From contig QRDG01001528.1 in the NCBI GenBank assembly GCA_012064385.1, forward strand, positions 186,001 to 250,000: DNA of 64,000 nucleotides, read 5' to 3'. Source of the DNA: Puccinellia tenuiflora (Eukaryota; Streptophyta; Magnoliopsida; Poales; Poaceae). Both the position numbers and the translations under genes were made by a program. Positions 31,196 to 43,595 of this stretch are shown piece after piece. The notes under the pieces are model-generated. The model worked only from the letters and a program-made list of their open reading frames with translations. It had not been told where the DNA came from and made no database searches. Position 1 is the stretch's first letter, and each line of letters starts with the position of its first letter.

Positions 31196-34100
31196 TGATA
31201 GGGTCGTAGCATAGAAAACAAAAAAATTTTCTACACAAAGAGGTGGAATAAAACCCAAACAAGATCTCGATCTACTAGATGGTGGTAGCAAGATAGGAGA
31301 TTGAATCTCACCCTCGAAGAAAACCGAGCGTGTTTTGTCGAGGCAGGGGTTGGCTAGTCGATCCCCGCAACTAGACTCGTCTAGTCGCGAGGAGATGTAT
31401 TATCCGATGCGTCGCACGAGCAACGCCTCCAAGGTATCCACACGTACGGCTCGATGAAGACTCCACGTTCTTGATGCCGCTAGAGGTGGTGGAGAGGCTC
31501 GCGATATCAACAACACGACGATGGTGTGGTGGTGGATATGGTGGAGATCCAACAGGGTTCGCCTAAGCGTCTGCGGGAGAGGAGGAGGAGAGGAGTAGGC
31601 GGCAAGGGGGCGACAGCTTGGGGAGGATGTGGGGTGCGACACCCCTTTCCCCGTCCCTCCTTTTATAGGAGGCCAGGGTGTGCTGCCCCACCCCCTAGGG
31701 CCGGCGGCTAGGGTTGCTTGGCACCCAAGCCAGCCCTAGGGTTGGGGTTTTAGGTGGCTGGCCCCCTTTGCCTTGCCGCATGGGCCTTATGGCCTTGGTG
31801 CGGCTGGCCCATGTGGGCCGCTGCACCAAGCCTAGGTACATGTTGTCCTCACACGCAGGTGGGCCCCACTCTTAGACTCTTCTAGAACCTTCTGGAACCT
31901 TCCGGTACCCTGCCGGAAAATTCCCGAACTTTTTCGATTCCTCCGGAAACTACTTTCCATATATGAATCTTATTCTCCGGACTCTTTCGGAACTTGTCGT
32001 GATGTCTAGGATCCCATCCGAGACTCCGAATCATTGTTCGTTCACTCCATCATTTATCTCGAGCCCTAACTACATTGAACGTTAAGTGTGTGACCCTGTG
32101 GGTTAGAGAATATGTCATATTATTAGCGGGACCGGGATGTCCATATTAATTCCTACATATCCAACGAAGTACTTTACCGGTTAAACCACTATGTCTGGGA
32201 TTCAATTAATCCATATACGATTCCTTTTGTCTCACGATATTTTACTTGTCCGAGAGTTAATCACTCATATCTCCATATCCGATTAATCTCGTTTCCGATA
32301 AGTTCTCTTTACTTGTTCCATAGGATAGAATCTCTTATGACTAGCTACTTAGTCATATGCTTGCAAGCGTTTGGATGCTATACTATCGAGGGGGCCCAGA
32401 GATATCTATCCAACGGTTGGACGAACAAATCACAGTCTTGATTCATGTGACCCAACATCCTACCATCGGAGATACCTGAAAGCCACCTTTATAATCACCC
32501 AGTTATGAAGTGACGTTTGATGTACACAAAGTATTCCTCCGGTAGGCGGGAGTAACATAATCTCATGGTCTAAGGAAACTATATTTGACATCTATAATAT
32601 TGGGTCTGTCCATTATATCATCTCCTATGATATAACTCCGTTTATCAAGTGATTCAGAAATCCATGGTTAGGAAACGTCTAACCATCACTTGATCAAACA
32701 AACTATTTATGAGAGGCATACTAGGGACACATTGTCGTTTATATTCCACACATGTATTGGTTTCCGATTAATACAATTATAGCATGGAAAATTGATGACG
32801 TGGATCACATGTTCGCTCGGAGACCCAAGAGGAAGGTATGATGCAGCAAAGCAGCAGTTTCCCTTGATTACAAAACCAAGGTTATCGAACCAGTATCACT
32901 TGGAGAAGGCTTAGAAAGATGTCAACGGTGCTAGAAAAGAGGTGTTGCCGGCGTGCTGACGTGGACCTGCACACCATCACAAACAAACTTCTTTGCCCCA
33001 ACGAAACAGAGAGGTTGCCAATTTGTCCGGCTTGCTAAACACAAAGAATTAAATGTATGGATGTAAAATATGATGAGAGTGAAATATGACCAGCGAGCAA
33101 ATGATGATGAAAAGCTATGAAAATGATTGTAAACAATGTAGGAAAATAGGACCTGGATCCACAGTTCACTAGAGGTGTCTCTCCAAAAGATATACATGAT
33201 GGGTAAACAAATTACAGCATGGCAATTGACAGAATTGTGGGCGCACAACAAGGCTATCATAAAACAATATTATTCACCGTTCATCTAATATGGGCATTCC
33301 CTCAAAATACATAATCCTCTTCCAACTGCATCTATGACTAATAATCCACCTTTCGCTATCCAGCATGTCACCCAAAAGTATTAAGTTGCAAGCAACAGAT
33401 CATTGCAATAAGCAAAGTGCATAATGTAAGCAATGTAAATAACACAAGGAAATCACACAGCTGCTTTCTCTCTAGTGGCAACAGCATATCTCTTATCTTA
33501 ATCGTTTCTGACAGCCCGAGCTCAGACAAGAGAGGCATGAACCCACTATCTAGTATAAATACTCCCTCATACAACACTAATAATTACTTGGCCAAAGCAT
33601 CCACTAGCATCGGAGAGCATGCAAGATCATAGATAAAACACAACACAAAGATGAACAAAAGCAATGACTTCCACAATTCATCGGATCCATGCAAACACAA
33701 TCATGTAGCAGTTACAGATAATATGATCTTGATCATGATAGGTAGCTCACAAGATCTAAACAATGGAGTACAAGGAGGAGAGACAACCATCTAGCTACTG
33801 CTATGGATCCGTAGTCCCGTGGTGGACTACTCACGCATCACTCCGGAGGGAGGCATGGTGGTGTAGATGCCTCCGGTGTCGATTCCCCTCTCCAGCAGGG
33901 TGCCGGGAAGAGCTGCAGAATCCTCCCGAACTATTGTTGGAGATGGCGGCGGCCTCGGACGTCTTCTGGAAAATATGATCTGGTTCTTAGGGTTTTTGCG
34001 TCGAGGGGGAATTTATAGGCGAAGAGGCGACGCGAGGAGGTGGGCCACCTGCCCAGGTGGGGTCCAGGCACGGCCTAGGGGGGGGGCGCGGCCAGGTGGC

Positions 34101-34416
34101 GTCTGGAGCCCCTGGGGCTCCCCTCCGGGCGTCCTTCGGGTTCCGTCTTTGTTTCATATTGGAAATAATTCCTGTAAAATATCAGCGCAATCCGAGAAAC
34201 TTCCCAGAACAACTTTTTTGAAACAAAAAGACAGCAGAAAACAGGAACTAGCACTGGGCATCTTGTTAATAGGTTAGTTCTATAAATCATGCCAAAATGA
34301 TATAAAAACATGTGGCACTGATATATATATATAATCGAGCATGGAACATAAAAAATTATAGATACGTCGGAGACGTATCAACAATAAACATTTATCATGA
34401 ACATAAAAATCCAACA
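31196..34416 (-). repeat. 5' LTR of C2, interrupted by a solo LTR
   Basis: On the minus strand it begins TGTTGGATTTTTATG (34416) and ends CGACCCTATCA (31196). It is split by the insertion 32793-34380. Without the insertion it is about 1.63 kb, in the range of BARE/Angela LTRs. The GC-rich, CCCTAG-containing part near 31450-31750 is probably R/U5. Confidence 0.75.
32793..34380 (-). mobile_element. Second TGATACGTCTCC-family solo LTR, in the C2 LTR
   Basis: On the minus strand it starts TGATACGTCTCCGACG (34380) and ends CACGTCATCA (32793). Flanks are AAAAT (32788-32792) and ACAAT (34381-34385), a 5-bp duplication with one mismatch. Length 1,588 bp. It aligns over most of its length with 28140-29664. 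An (AT)n tract lies at about 34320-34332. Confidence 0.8.
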
Positions 34417-35066
34417 GCTCCTCGTACGTAGGACCGGCGCGACGACGCTCTCCTCGCTTGCCCCCATGGCGAAAGCTTGGTTCATGGCGGCAATCTCTGC
34501 CGCCGCCCTCTCCATCGCCTGCCTAGCGCGCCGCCCGTTCCGCTGCTCCGTGTCCAACCGCCGTCGGAGGCAGTCCAATTGACATTGGTCGTCTGTCAGC
34601 CCCTCCGGCCGCGGCATGGGTGGACGAGCCTTGCTCTGTCGGCGAATTTTGAGCGTCGAGCCCGGCGGCTTCGTCTGCGTTTATCCCGCCTCCTGCGCCT
34701 TCCCCTTCCCTTTGGGAACTTTGGATCCGCGCGATGCCATGGCTATGACGAGAGGTGTGTAGGAACTAGAGAGGCGGCGGGGCGAGGCGGGGGGAAATGA
34801 AATTGGGGGAGAGTAGAGTGGGGGCTTTCGAGGATTTCGTGTGTCAATGACAGCGGGCCCACCGTCAGTTTCGCGCGCTCAGTTTCGTCCGGCGCGCCCA
34901 AGCGGCTCCCACCGTAGAGGGCATGGGCTGGGTGTGCCGGACAAGATATTGGGCCTCTCCGGACGAAATCGGGCTATTGGCGCCGTGACTGGGCACCATA
35001 TTTTGTCCGGCATGCCCAATAGAGTTATTGGCGGCCATATTGGCGCCCCGACTAGAGATGCTCTAA
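34417..35066 (-). mobile_element. PIF/Harbinger-like end with ORF fragment
   Basis: The right end reads TTAGAGCATCTCTAGTC on the minus strand, typical of cereal Harbinger-type termini with TTA/TAA targets. On the same strand 34440-34617 encodes a basic, helical peptide (MPRPEGLTDDQCQLDCLRRR ... RRARQAMERAAAEIAAMNQA) of the kind found at the end of the Myb-like second ORF of these elements. The left side is cut by the C2 LTR. Family assignment is by motif only. Confidence 0.45.
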
Positions 35067-35625
35067 TATGTGAGTGTATCCTCTTGTCATCGGGAAAAAA
35101 TAGTTTTATATGTTAAAAAAATCCAAATAAAAATTTGGCGGGTATATCTCAACATTCTATATGCGCATGACAAGATTCGCGAAAAATCGATATTTTTTGT
35201 TTCATGTGTAAAAAAGACAAAAAAATGTCTCGCGAAAAGCTTTTCTCAGTATCAAAATTTGTCTTTTTATATACGACACAAAAAATGTCGATTTTCGGTG
35301 AAACGACTTCGTGAGGATATAAAATGTCAAGATACGCACGAAACTTTTTATATGAAACTCTGCTCAAAATAATGTCAGTTGAAAATTTTAGGAGGTCTCT
35401 ACTAGGTCAACAACACGCAACAACCAAAACAAAAGAAACTCTGCTCAAAATAATGCCAAGTAAATTACTGGAGATGGAGAATAAGATGGACAAGGTTAAA
35501 TTTTGCACATAAAGATGCAAGCAAAACAACAGTAGCCACCAAGCAACAAGAACAACCGACAAAACCAAGAAAACTAGGAGTAGGCAAAAAAAGAAAAAGA
35601 AAAAATATTATCCAAACCACTACAA
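35067..35625. other. Unassigned AT-rich spacer
   Basis: I see no supported gene or mobile-element end here. Short frames on both strands are not conserved-looking. Confidence 0.4.
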
Positions 35626-36045
35626 CATAGTCAAGCTATACCGGTCAAAGAAGTTTCAACTGCCAAACAACTAGTACAACCAAGTCAAGTTATAGCATCA
35701 AGTGAAATTTCAACTGCCAAGCAACTACTATCTCCATTCCTAAATATATGAAGTTTTAGGTTTTTTCAGATTCTGATGTATCTAGACGCGTTTTAGTATA
35801 TAAATTCGCTCATTTTAGTCAGTATCTAGTCTATATTAAAATAGCTAAACCATCTTATAATTTGGAATTGAGGGAGTACAACCAAAGTCAAGCTACAACA
35901 CTAAAAACAGTTCAACTGCCAACCAACTACAACCAAGTCAAGCTACAATAGCAAGTAAATTTTCAACTGCCAAGGTACAAGGATCAAGTCAAGCTACAAC
36001 AACAAAAGTAGTTTCAGCTACCAAGGTATAAGGATAAAGTCAAAC
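35626..36045 (+). repeat. Degenerate ~50-60 bp tandem array split by a MITE
   Basis: The unit (AAGTCAAGCTACAAC ... TTTCAACTGCCAA ... CAACTACAACC) recurs at about 35635, 35685, 35885, 35935, 35990 and, weakly, 36030. The MITE 35728-35876 sits between the second and third units. Confidence 0.65.
35728..35876. mobile_element. Stowaway-like MITE (149 bp)
   Basis: Flanked by TA on both sides, it starts CTATCTCCATTCCTAAATAT; its right end read backwards is CTCCCTCAATTCCAAATTAT. The ends match the Stowaway (Tc1/mariner) consensus with several mutations, so it is an old copy. No coding capacity. Confidence 0.7.
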
Positions 36046-37402
36046 TGGAGACGTGAGCAAAAAAGGAAGAAGGAAATTGATGAAGCGGCGATGAAGAAGC
36101 CTACACGGTAGGATAGCAGAAGACAACTTACAAGAAGAAAATAGCATATGAAGTAGTGTTCAAAATAAATAAAGACGGTGAAAGCTGCAGATATGAACGA
36201 AGTTGAAATGCTCATGACTCTATAGAATAAAGCAAAACATATGTTATCAATAGAGGCATGAAAGTGACCATACATTGACATAACAGTTTGATCATTGCAT
36301 CAACGGGCACAGTAAAAAATGCTGATGAACTTGTTGATTATGTGGAGCTCCTTATTAACATAGTATGAGAAACACAATGAAATTAGCGTGTTAACAAGGG
36401 AGGCTAACTAATCTGGCAGCTGCTCAAGCAAAGTGCCCTACAAACTTTAAGGGGCACTTTCACATAATGCCCCCCATAACTTATTAGGGCAATTCTCCAA
36501 AGTGACCTGGAACGTTTTTGGAGGTACTTCTCCGAAGTGTCAATTGTTTTTAACAATACTTCTAAAAAGACCTCCAAAGTGTTAACTATGAGGACATTTT
36601 AAAAAACGTACGTCTAAAACTTTTGGAGACACTAGTATATTGGACTTTTTTTAATGTGCCTTAGTAAGTTTTAGGGGCACTTCTTTGACATTTATGGACA
36701 CCGCAAAGCTCCCTTGCATGGTTGCGATGAAATAAAAATACTATCATGATGAGGGCGCTTCCCTGAAGGGTAGAACCCCGGCCTCCGCAAATTTATGCTT
36801 TCTATTTTAGATCACTTGGTGGTTTATAATCGCACACACAAATATTTACTGTACATGTCAAAGCCAATCCAGGGGCCAACACATAGCTAATCAGTGTTCA
36901 CAATCAACCTTGTTAGGCTTCATCGGGTTATATTTTGTCGTTTAGTTAAACGTTTTCTTACTTCTCATGGAGTTTTTTCGCAGCTGATCATCAAGGATTA
37001 TGATACATCATAGTTCGGCCGGCAGATGAGTTTTTTAGTACACGACTCCACCGCTGCCTAACTAGCTAGCTAGGATTATGATATGCATGTCGACTGAACC
37101 GTGAAAACAGCAAAGCACGGCCTAAACTCTGCACTACTGCATTCCTTGGAAATGGCGGGAGTTAATGCATGTCTCGCCATGCGCCGACCGCAAACCCAAA
37201 CAAATATCGGAACTGCTCTGCATACGATCTTTTGCGTACTAAACCCATCCGACACTCTGATCCTCTGATACACGTTGATGTAGCAATTTAATCCAAGGGT
37301 GATAGGCCACCATCGGACAAAGTTCGGACAGAATTCGTCGTACATGTAGCAGTGCTCAACAAATATCCGCCGCGCGCGGGCGAGCAGTTGGCTGGCCGGT
37401 TA
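36046..37402. other. Unassigned, possibly low-copy spacer
   Basis: I find no supported ORF, RNA gene or element end. Around 36430-36690 a short motif (AGGGGCACTT) recurs, but no clear repeat boundary could be drawn. Confidence 0.35.
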
Positions 37403-37783
37403 AGGGTTCTTTGGATTACAGGATTTTTAAAACCTAGTAATAGTAAAAACAGAGAATAGAGATTGACATGCATTTTGATTTCTACCGGATTTCAAAACAC
37501 TGAAAATTTTTAAGAGCTCCCTTTAGACGGTGCTCAGGAAATAAGCACAGAAATTTTGTAAGAATGAAAAGAGAGAGTAGAGAGATAGAGTGTAAGTGTA
37601 TTGGAATTTTCAAAGAGAAAAAAAGAGGTTTGAGCTAATATTGAGATTCCTATAAAATAGAGGGCATATAGGAATGGATTCCTTAGATATTGGAAGTGCT
37701 TAATCTTATGATCTAAAGGGATTCTATAGAAAAATTTTCTATGGATTGGTATCCTCTAAAATTCCTTAAATTCAAAGAGCCCT
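37403..37783. mobile_element. MITE with degenerate inverted ends (381 bp)
   Basis: The left end AGGGTTCTTTGGATTACAGG and the right end read backwards, AGGGCTCTTTGAATTTAAGG, match at about 16 of 20 bases. AT-rich and non-coding inside. Ends of this type occur on grass hAT-like MITEs. I could not find a clear target duplication, so the superfamily is uncertain. Confidence 0.5.
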
Positions 37784-37980
37784 ACCTGCCGGCGAGGCGA
37801 AATTTTCTTTCCGTTGTCCGTCGGTACAAGCTAGGAACCGCGGACGAAGCTCACTCATTTTTTTTCTTCAGAATTTCAAAGCTCACTTAAATACCTGACG
37901 TGATAAAACGTCAGGTTCAACGGATGAACACGGGCGACGACGATGCAGCAAGCAGAAACGCACAACATGCATGTCAGGAT

Positions 37981-38496
37981 TAAGGATGGCAATTTTACCC
38001 ATGGGTACGGGTACCCCACGGATACCGTACCCGTATGGGGAGGGTATGGACACATTTTATACCCATGAGTAGTACCCATACCCTACCCGCCAAGTCGCGG
38101 GTAGTGCATGGGTATATCCCTGTATCCGTGGGTATACCCATATCCTACCCGTTTATACTGACATATGGACTCTACTCGGTTAACTTACTAGATATGACCA
38201 TGAAATTATGATTTCGGAAGTTAGATAAGTGTTATGTATTCATATACCTATTATCGAGTTGAGATCATTATTTTTTTATCGAATGTGCTACCAACGAATG
38301 TGAAACTGTGAACAATTTGTGTACTATTTAATCTACCCAACAGGTACCCAATGGATACGGGTACCCGTCGGTATGGGTATGGGTATAATTTCATCCCCAC
38401 GGGTAAGGGTATGGGTAGAATTTTATACCCATGAACAATATGGGTATGGTATGGTGTTGCTCTACCCTACCCATACCCTACCCATTGCCATCCTTA
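37981..38496. mobile_element. Non-autonomous hAT element, perfect ends and target duplication
   Basis: Perfect 12-bp terminal inverted repeats (TAAGGATGGCAA / TTGCCATCCTTA) and a perfect 8-bp duplication GTCAGGAT (37973-37980 and 38497-38504), the hAT signature. Both ends carry clusters of GGGTA/TACCC subterminal motifs, likely transposase sites. The middle is AT-rich with no transposase frame, so a helper would be needed. Confidence 0.93.
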
Positions 38497-38589
38497 GTCA
38501 GGATAGAGTGTAGCTATAGTTTAGTAACAATTGAGCTAATAGCTAGAGAGAATCCAGGATTAGTTTTTCAGCTTAAGCTAGGGGATTAA

Positions 38590-41500
38590 TGTAATGCCCC
38601 GGGGTTTTTACCCAAATTAGAAATTGCCTGTTATTTCTTTTTTTGCATTATCATGACATCAGCATCATCGCATCGCATATTTTGGCAACAAAAATTATTT
38701 TTATTAAACCCTATTTTATTTTTCTAAATTTATCAGAAAGATTTTTATCGAGACGGTCGTCTCCGTTTTCGAAAATTAATTGCCAAATCATTTTGCAAAA
38801 AAGAAAATAAAATTTGAGCGAGCGAGAGAGTAGCCAAATCCCGGCCCAAGCCCACCTAAGCTCCAAACCCTAGGGTTTCCCCTGGTTGTTTTCCTTTCCC
38901 ACCCCTGCCTTTTTGCAGCCACCCTCCCCATCTTCTTCTGTTTTGCGAAACTGCCCTCCCACCTCTTCTTTTTCCCTTTTTCCCCTGCCTTTCTTTTTCT
39001 TCCTTTCTTTTCTTTTTCTTTCTCTTTTTCTTTTCCCTCCATCTCTTTTCTCTCTCCCTCTCCATCCGCATCCCCAACCTCCCGCAGACCCGCACCCGAC
39101 CTTCTCCTCCTCCACCCAGCTCGAGCTCCCTTCCTCCGCCCTCTCCTCACCCTCTCCCGTGCCGGCTCGTCCACTCCTCCCCGCGCGCGGCACCCGCCTC
39201 CTCCCTGGCCGCCCCGGCCTGTGCTTCCCCGCGAGCTCCGGCTCGGCCTCTCCTGCAGCGGCTCCACGCCGCCCCAATGACACGCCCCTCGCCCGGCCGG
39301 CCGCTCCTCCCTCTCCCGGTGCCTCCCTCGGCCTCCTTCCCCGTCCTCTGCCGGCGCCACCTCTGCTCCGCCATAGCCCGAGCCACCCTCTCCTCCTCCG
39401 GCCGCCGGACGCGCCCGAACCAGGCCGCCCCACGTTCGTGCTCTCCGTCCCCGATCCGTGTGGTGTCCGTGTTGCTGTTTGTGCCGTTTTCCCCCGCCTC
39501 CGTGTCCTTCGTGATCTGCCCCAACGGCCTCTGTGCGGCTCCCCTCCGTGTGCATCTCCTACGACCGCAAGGTGCTCGAGGAAATGCCCGCAGGGAACCC
39601 GGTATCCGTTTCCGCCTCCGTGTCGTGTACGTCTCCGTTCCCGACGCCTCCGTGCATGATTCCAGATGTCTACTCCCGACGGGAAAGTTTCCCGTTTCCG
39701 TTTCCCCGATGCGCGTTCCCGTCGTGTTTCCCGTTTCCCGTCGTGAAGACCGAGTACGACGACCACCGTGAAGCCGATCCCCGACGCCAAGTTCTCCGCT
39801 CCCGTCGTGAAGCCGACGAACCCGAAGACGGATATGACAAGAGCTTCGTGGACCGACAAGTTCTCCGTGCCCCTCGAACCCCGACGTCACCGTGAACCCC
39901 GTTGACCCCGAAGCCCGGAACGCCAAGGTCCGCCACGACGACGACCCGAGTACGACTACCTCCACGACGTCGACTACCTCGACTACTTCGACTCTGGACG
40001 GAACAACTACTTTGACTACGATCCGAAGACGACGGTTCCGAATCCGAAGTTCCTCGTTTCCGATGTGTGACCCCAACCCTAACCCTATACCATATATATC
40101 CGTATCTTCTAAAATCATGCATCATTAATCAACATCGCACCTTTATACTTTTAGTCGAATTAAATCAACTAATTATGGGATTTGTCCGGTGCATCTATAT
40201 TGTGCACTGACCGTCCGACCCCATTTAAAATGTTTGCCATGTGTTAGGAATAGAATTGGAACACAATTAATTTGTCATGCATCATGTCATCAACATGCCG
40301 CATCTTTTGTCGTAGTAGTAAGATGTATCTTTTCCGTTGTCCAGTGTTTGTTGCTTCTTCACGGGAATAGGACGTTGAGTTGATGTGAGCAACGACAAGT
40401 TCTGCTAGCTCTACCGAATTGCAGGCAAGTGATACTCACTTGCTATCTTTGCTCGTTTTCTGTCTCTTACACCTCCTATCTTTTGTTCCTTGCTAGCCTT
40501 ATATTGCGATGCTTGTGTCTCGATCCTATTTGCATGTTTACCTTGCAGCCATGATATGCCCCACCCCCACATCCTATAACCATGTTGCTTGTTTACCTTG
40601 TTGGCCCTGCGAGTCGTAGTGCATGCTTACGTTTGTTTTGCTCGAGTCTTGTTCTAGTGTCATGCTTCAATTTGATAGTTGGGTTAAATTCAAATGTTAA
40701 TCTATAATGTTTGGCGATGGGAATAATTAATAAAGATAAGGCATCGGCGGAAGGCCAATCGTGGTGATTTGATCTGCTAGTGTCGCCTAGGACCCGAGTT
40801 CTTGTCCTCTGATCCAAGACTGAGCGCACTACCCACATGTGGGAGGAAATGGGACTCCCCTCGAACTAGTACCGGATATGCAGCCTTGTCCAGGGCGCCA
40901 CAAGTAGTTCGGGTGTTTCAATTTGCGCGACGCTTTATTTATTTGTGATGCAGGTACGGATGGGACGCCTCCGGGACTTATACGTGATGGTTACTTACGG
41001 TAGGGCTTGCGGTATGATGCGAAGTGACCAGCTCATGGTAGTCTGTGTCACCTAGCCATAGGCGCAAACGATTAGGTCCACCTCGGAGCTTCGGCCGGAC
41101 TTTCAAGGTGGGCAAGACCTAGCTAGGTGGTTCCCTGGACTTGTGTGGTAGTGAAGGAAAGTGTAGCGTCGGATACCCTGCCAGCATACCCCGGAAGTGT
41201 GCTAATTGCATGGCAACAAGGGTTGAAGTGCGTGTGGTTACATTTGTGCACCCCTGCAGGGTTAAATCTTTTCGAAAAGCCGTGTCCGCGGTTATGGACG
41301 ACTTGGTGAAATGTGCTGGCTAACAAGATCATAGACAACTTACACCTAATGATTATAACTTGATTAGTAAGATAGAGCTACTTCAATAATAACCTATAAA
41401 ATTGCCAACCGTGTGTGTGCCTTTGGGCTTGCTGCTCGTGGTTTAACCGGGCTGGTAAGGAATCGTCCGGGTTATGTTTGGTGGTAGTATAGTTGGTTTC

Positions 41501-42072
41501 CTATGCGCTCTCGTACCTCCTCTCTATTAGACGAAAGTTGTAGCGGGTCTCTATAAGTTGTTAGTGATGCTTGTCGCCGCCTCAATCGCTAACCCTCTTT
41601 CCCCGGAATTCCAGCTTTGATATCTTGTGAGTATTACTTGCCAGTACTTCTACTAGTACTGACCCCTTCGGGGCTGCTATTCCAATGCAGCCAACAGGTT
41701 TGAAGTCTGACGACGTTAGCTTGGGAATCCCTCCAGCTAGGCTTGGCCTGGGCAGGGTTATGGTGCCTTTGCTTATTTTCAGGACTCTTAGTCCAATTTG
41801 TATCTTGTCCGTAGTCGGACGCTACCCGCTTCCGTTGTTATTTGGATCCTTGTATCGTATCTTTTGTATTCTTGACTCTGTGAGTCGTTGTTGTATATAT
41901 GTTCTTTTGTGGGTTCCATCGAGAACTGTTGTAATGTTATCACAATTCCACCCGCATAACGTGTGTGTTGCGACGTGCATGTTATGCCTGGTGGGCGTCC
42001 TTTAGGATCGTTATTATGCGGATTTGGCTGGAACGCTCAAATCTGCATAGTACCGATCCGGGGGGCGTTACA
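38590..42072 (+). mobile_element. Solo LTR (3,483 bp) with perfect target duplication
   Basis: Starts TGTAATGCCCCGGGG and ends GGGGGGCGTTACA. The ends form an imperfect inverted repeat. Flanking duplications are ATTAA (38585-38589 and 42073-42077). The inside has a pyrimidine-rich, then GC-rich block (38870-39900), giving long artefactual frames on both strands, and no gag or pol. Probably a Gypsy LTR of the TGTAACGCCCC type. It lies 23 bp from the Copia C3 LTR. Confidence 0.9.
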
Positions 42073-42095
42073 ATTAAGAACATCGGATTAGGTAT

Positions 42096-43036
42096 TGTTG
42101 AATATATAGGCAATTTAACATATGATTCAATCCACGAAAAGGGAAAACAAATCATGACTGGAACAATAAGTAACAAGCTAATCATGTAATCTACTAATAT
42201 AGTAGACATAGAGATCAAATCTACAGCGAGTACTACGAATAGAAACTGTAATAAGATCTGAAAAAGAAAGGACAAAATCACGTACATCGCAGCGGGAGTG
42301 GAACCGCTTCCATCCCCGTTGTCGCCCATGTTGTTGCCGATGTCGGGGAAGAAGTCGTCGTTGGGGAAGTAGTCGCAGCCAGTAGTCGCGCGAGTACGCT
42401 CCCCAAAAACCTGATCACGCCTCTCCCGTACAGGATCATGAGAGGCGGGGTTCCGGAGGCCTACTGTCCCGCCTAGCGGTGTACGCCGGAAGACGGGATG
42501 GATAAGACTTGGAAAACGGTGGCGCAAAGTTCTGGAACTGGAACGACGAGAGACCATATGTTTCGCACAGGCGGCTAGGGTTAGCTCAGCCTATATATGT
42601 AGTGTGAGTCGGGTAGGACGTGGGCGCAGCCCCACGTTCGAGTCGGTAACAACCCCACGATCCAAAAGAATCGGAAACGACTGAGTGATTAACGCGTCCG
42701 TTAATTACTAATTAATTGACTCATTAATTTTCCCGAACAACAAAAAGATAGCCATCGGCTCGGCTCATTCCCGCAACCCGCAGCGCGTTGTGACGAGGCG
42801 AGGCGTGGCGAGGCGGGCGGCGGAGGAGGAGCGCGTGTGGCATTCTCTTATTCTCACTCTTTTCTATGCTTACACAAGTGCTAGTAGAGCTCACCTTATA
42901 AGCTGGTGCAACTCTCATCCAACTAGCAGTATGGGACTAAACTTTAGTCCCACCACTTGCATGCATGAATGGGCCATGAGAATTTCAGAATTTATTAGGC
43001 TATTGGGCCAATGGCCCCTACTAGTAAATTCCAACA
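42096..43036 (-). repeat. 3' LTR of C3 (941 bp)
   Basis: On the minus strand it begins TGTTGGAATTTACTAG after a GTGGGGGAT polypurine tract (43037-43045) and ends ATATATTCAACA. A TATA box (CATATATAGG on the minus strand, about 42590-42599) precedes a GC-rich leader. Confidence 0.88.
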
Positions 43037-43045
43037 ATCCCCCAC

Positions 43046-43595
43046 AAAGTCTCATTGGCTCATGTCATCATTTAAGTTCCAAAAAATTGTTTATATACCG
43101 ATGCTTAGTGGAGACTGTTAAGTTGAACTTCCACTTAAAACATTATGCTACGCTAGTTCACAACTTGATAGTGGACTATGCCTTGAACTACAAGTTTTCT
43201 GCGATACTAGATTCACATAACGTCTAGACCGATACTAGGCTGCCGCAAGGCTTCCCCGCGGGTGGAGCTTATACGTCATACTCCAAAGCCTTTCATGAGC
43301 TTACTAGAGAGAACCCAACTCTCATAGACTGCGACGTTTAACAGTCAGACTCATATAGGTGTGTTCCTCAAAAGATGCTCTGTAGGACAGCATCTTCGCT
43401 TATAGAAGTAAGTCAATCGGAACACATTAAGATAAATATCAACCTGCCATACAGATCAGGAATATGAGAGTATTGCATCTGAGTGGGATAAATAATATTA
43501 AGGAATACTCTCCTCCCAGCTGACCAACAGCTTGTCTCCCACTTCTACTTCACGGGATCTCCGATCACATAGAGTAGGTTAGCACTGTGGACAAC
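43046..43595 (-). other. 3' untranslated region of C3
   Basis: Between the pol stop (43596) and the polypurine tract. No coding sequence recognised. Confidence 0.55.

Larger units (their letters stand above)
23075..34416 (-). mobile_element. Copia element C2 (BARE/Angela-like), degenerate, with nested insertions
   Basis: On the minus strand, from right to left: 5' LTR (34416 to 31196, interrupted), PBS, leader, gag, protease, integrase, RT and RNase H. The order integrase before RT defines Copia. The 3' LTR is missing because the CACTA element and B lie at the left end and the lost part does not reappear. Three solo LTRs are inserted in gag (two) and in the LTR (one). The coding region holds at least five nonsense codons and several frameshifts. 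Assignment to the BARE/Angela/WIS group is by resemblance only. Confidence 0.85.

Noticed and set aside
40070..40090. Telomere-like CCCTAACCCTA
   Set aside because: Only about two imperfect units, not an array of the plant CCCTAAA repeat.
38788..40128. Long overlapping frames of up to about 330 codons, Lys/Glu- or Pro/Ser-rich
   Set aside because: They lie in the pyrimidine-rich and GC-rich part of the solo LTR; the protein sequences are low complexity and mirror each other on both strands.
43046..43595. Possible small gene between C3 pol and its LTR
   Set aside because: Only short frames; position and composition fit a retrotransposon 3' untranslated region.
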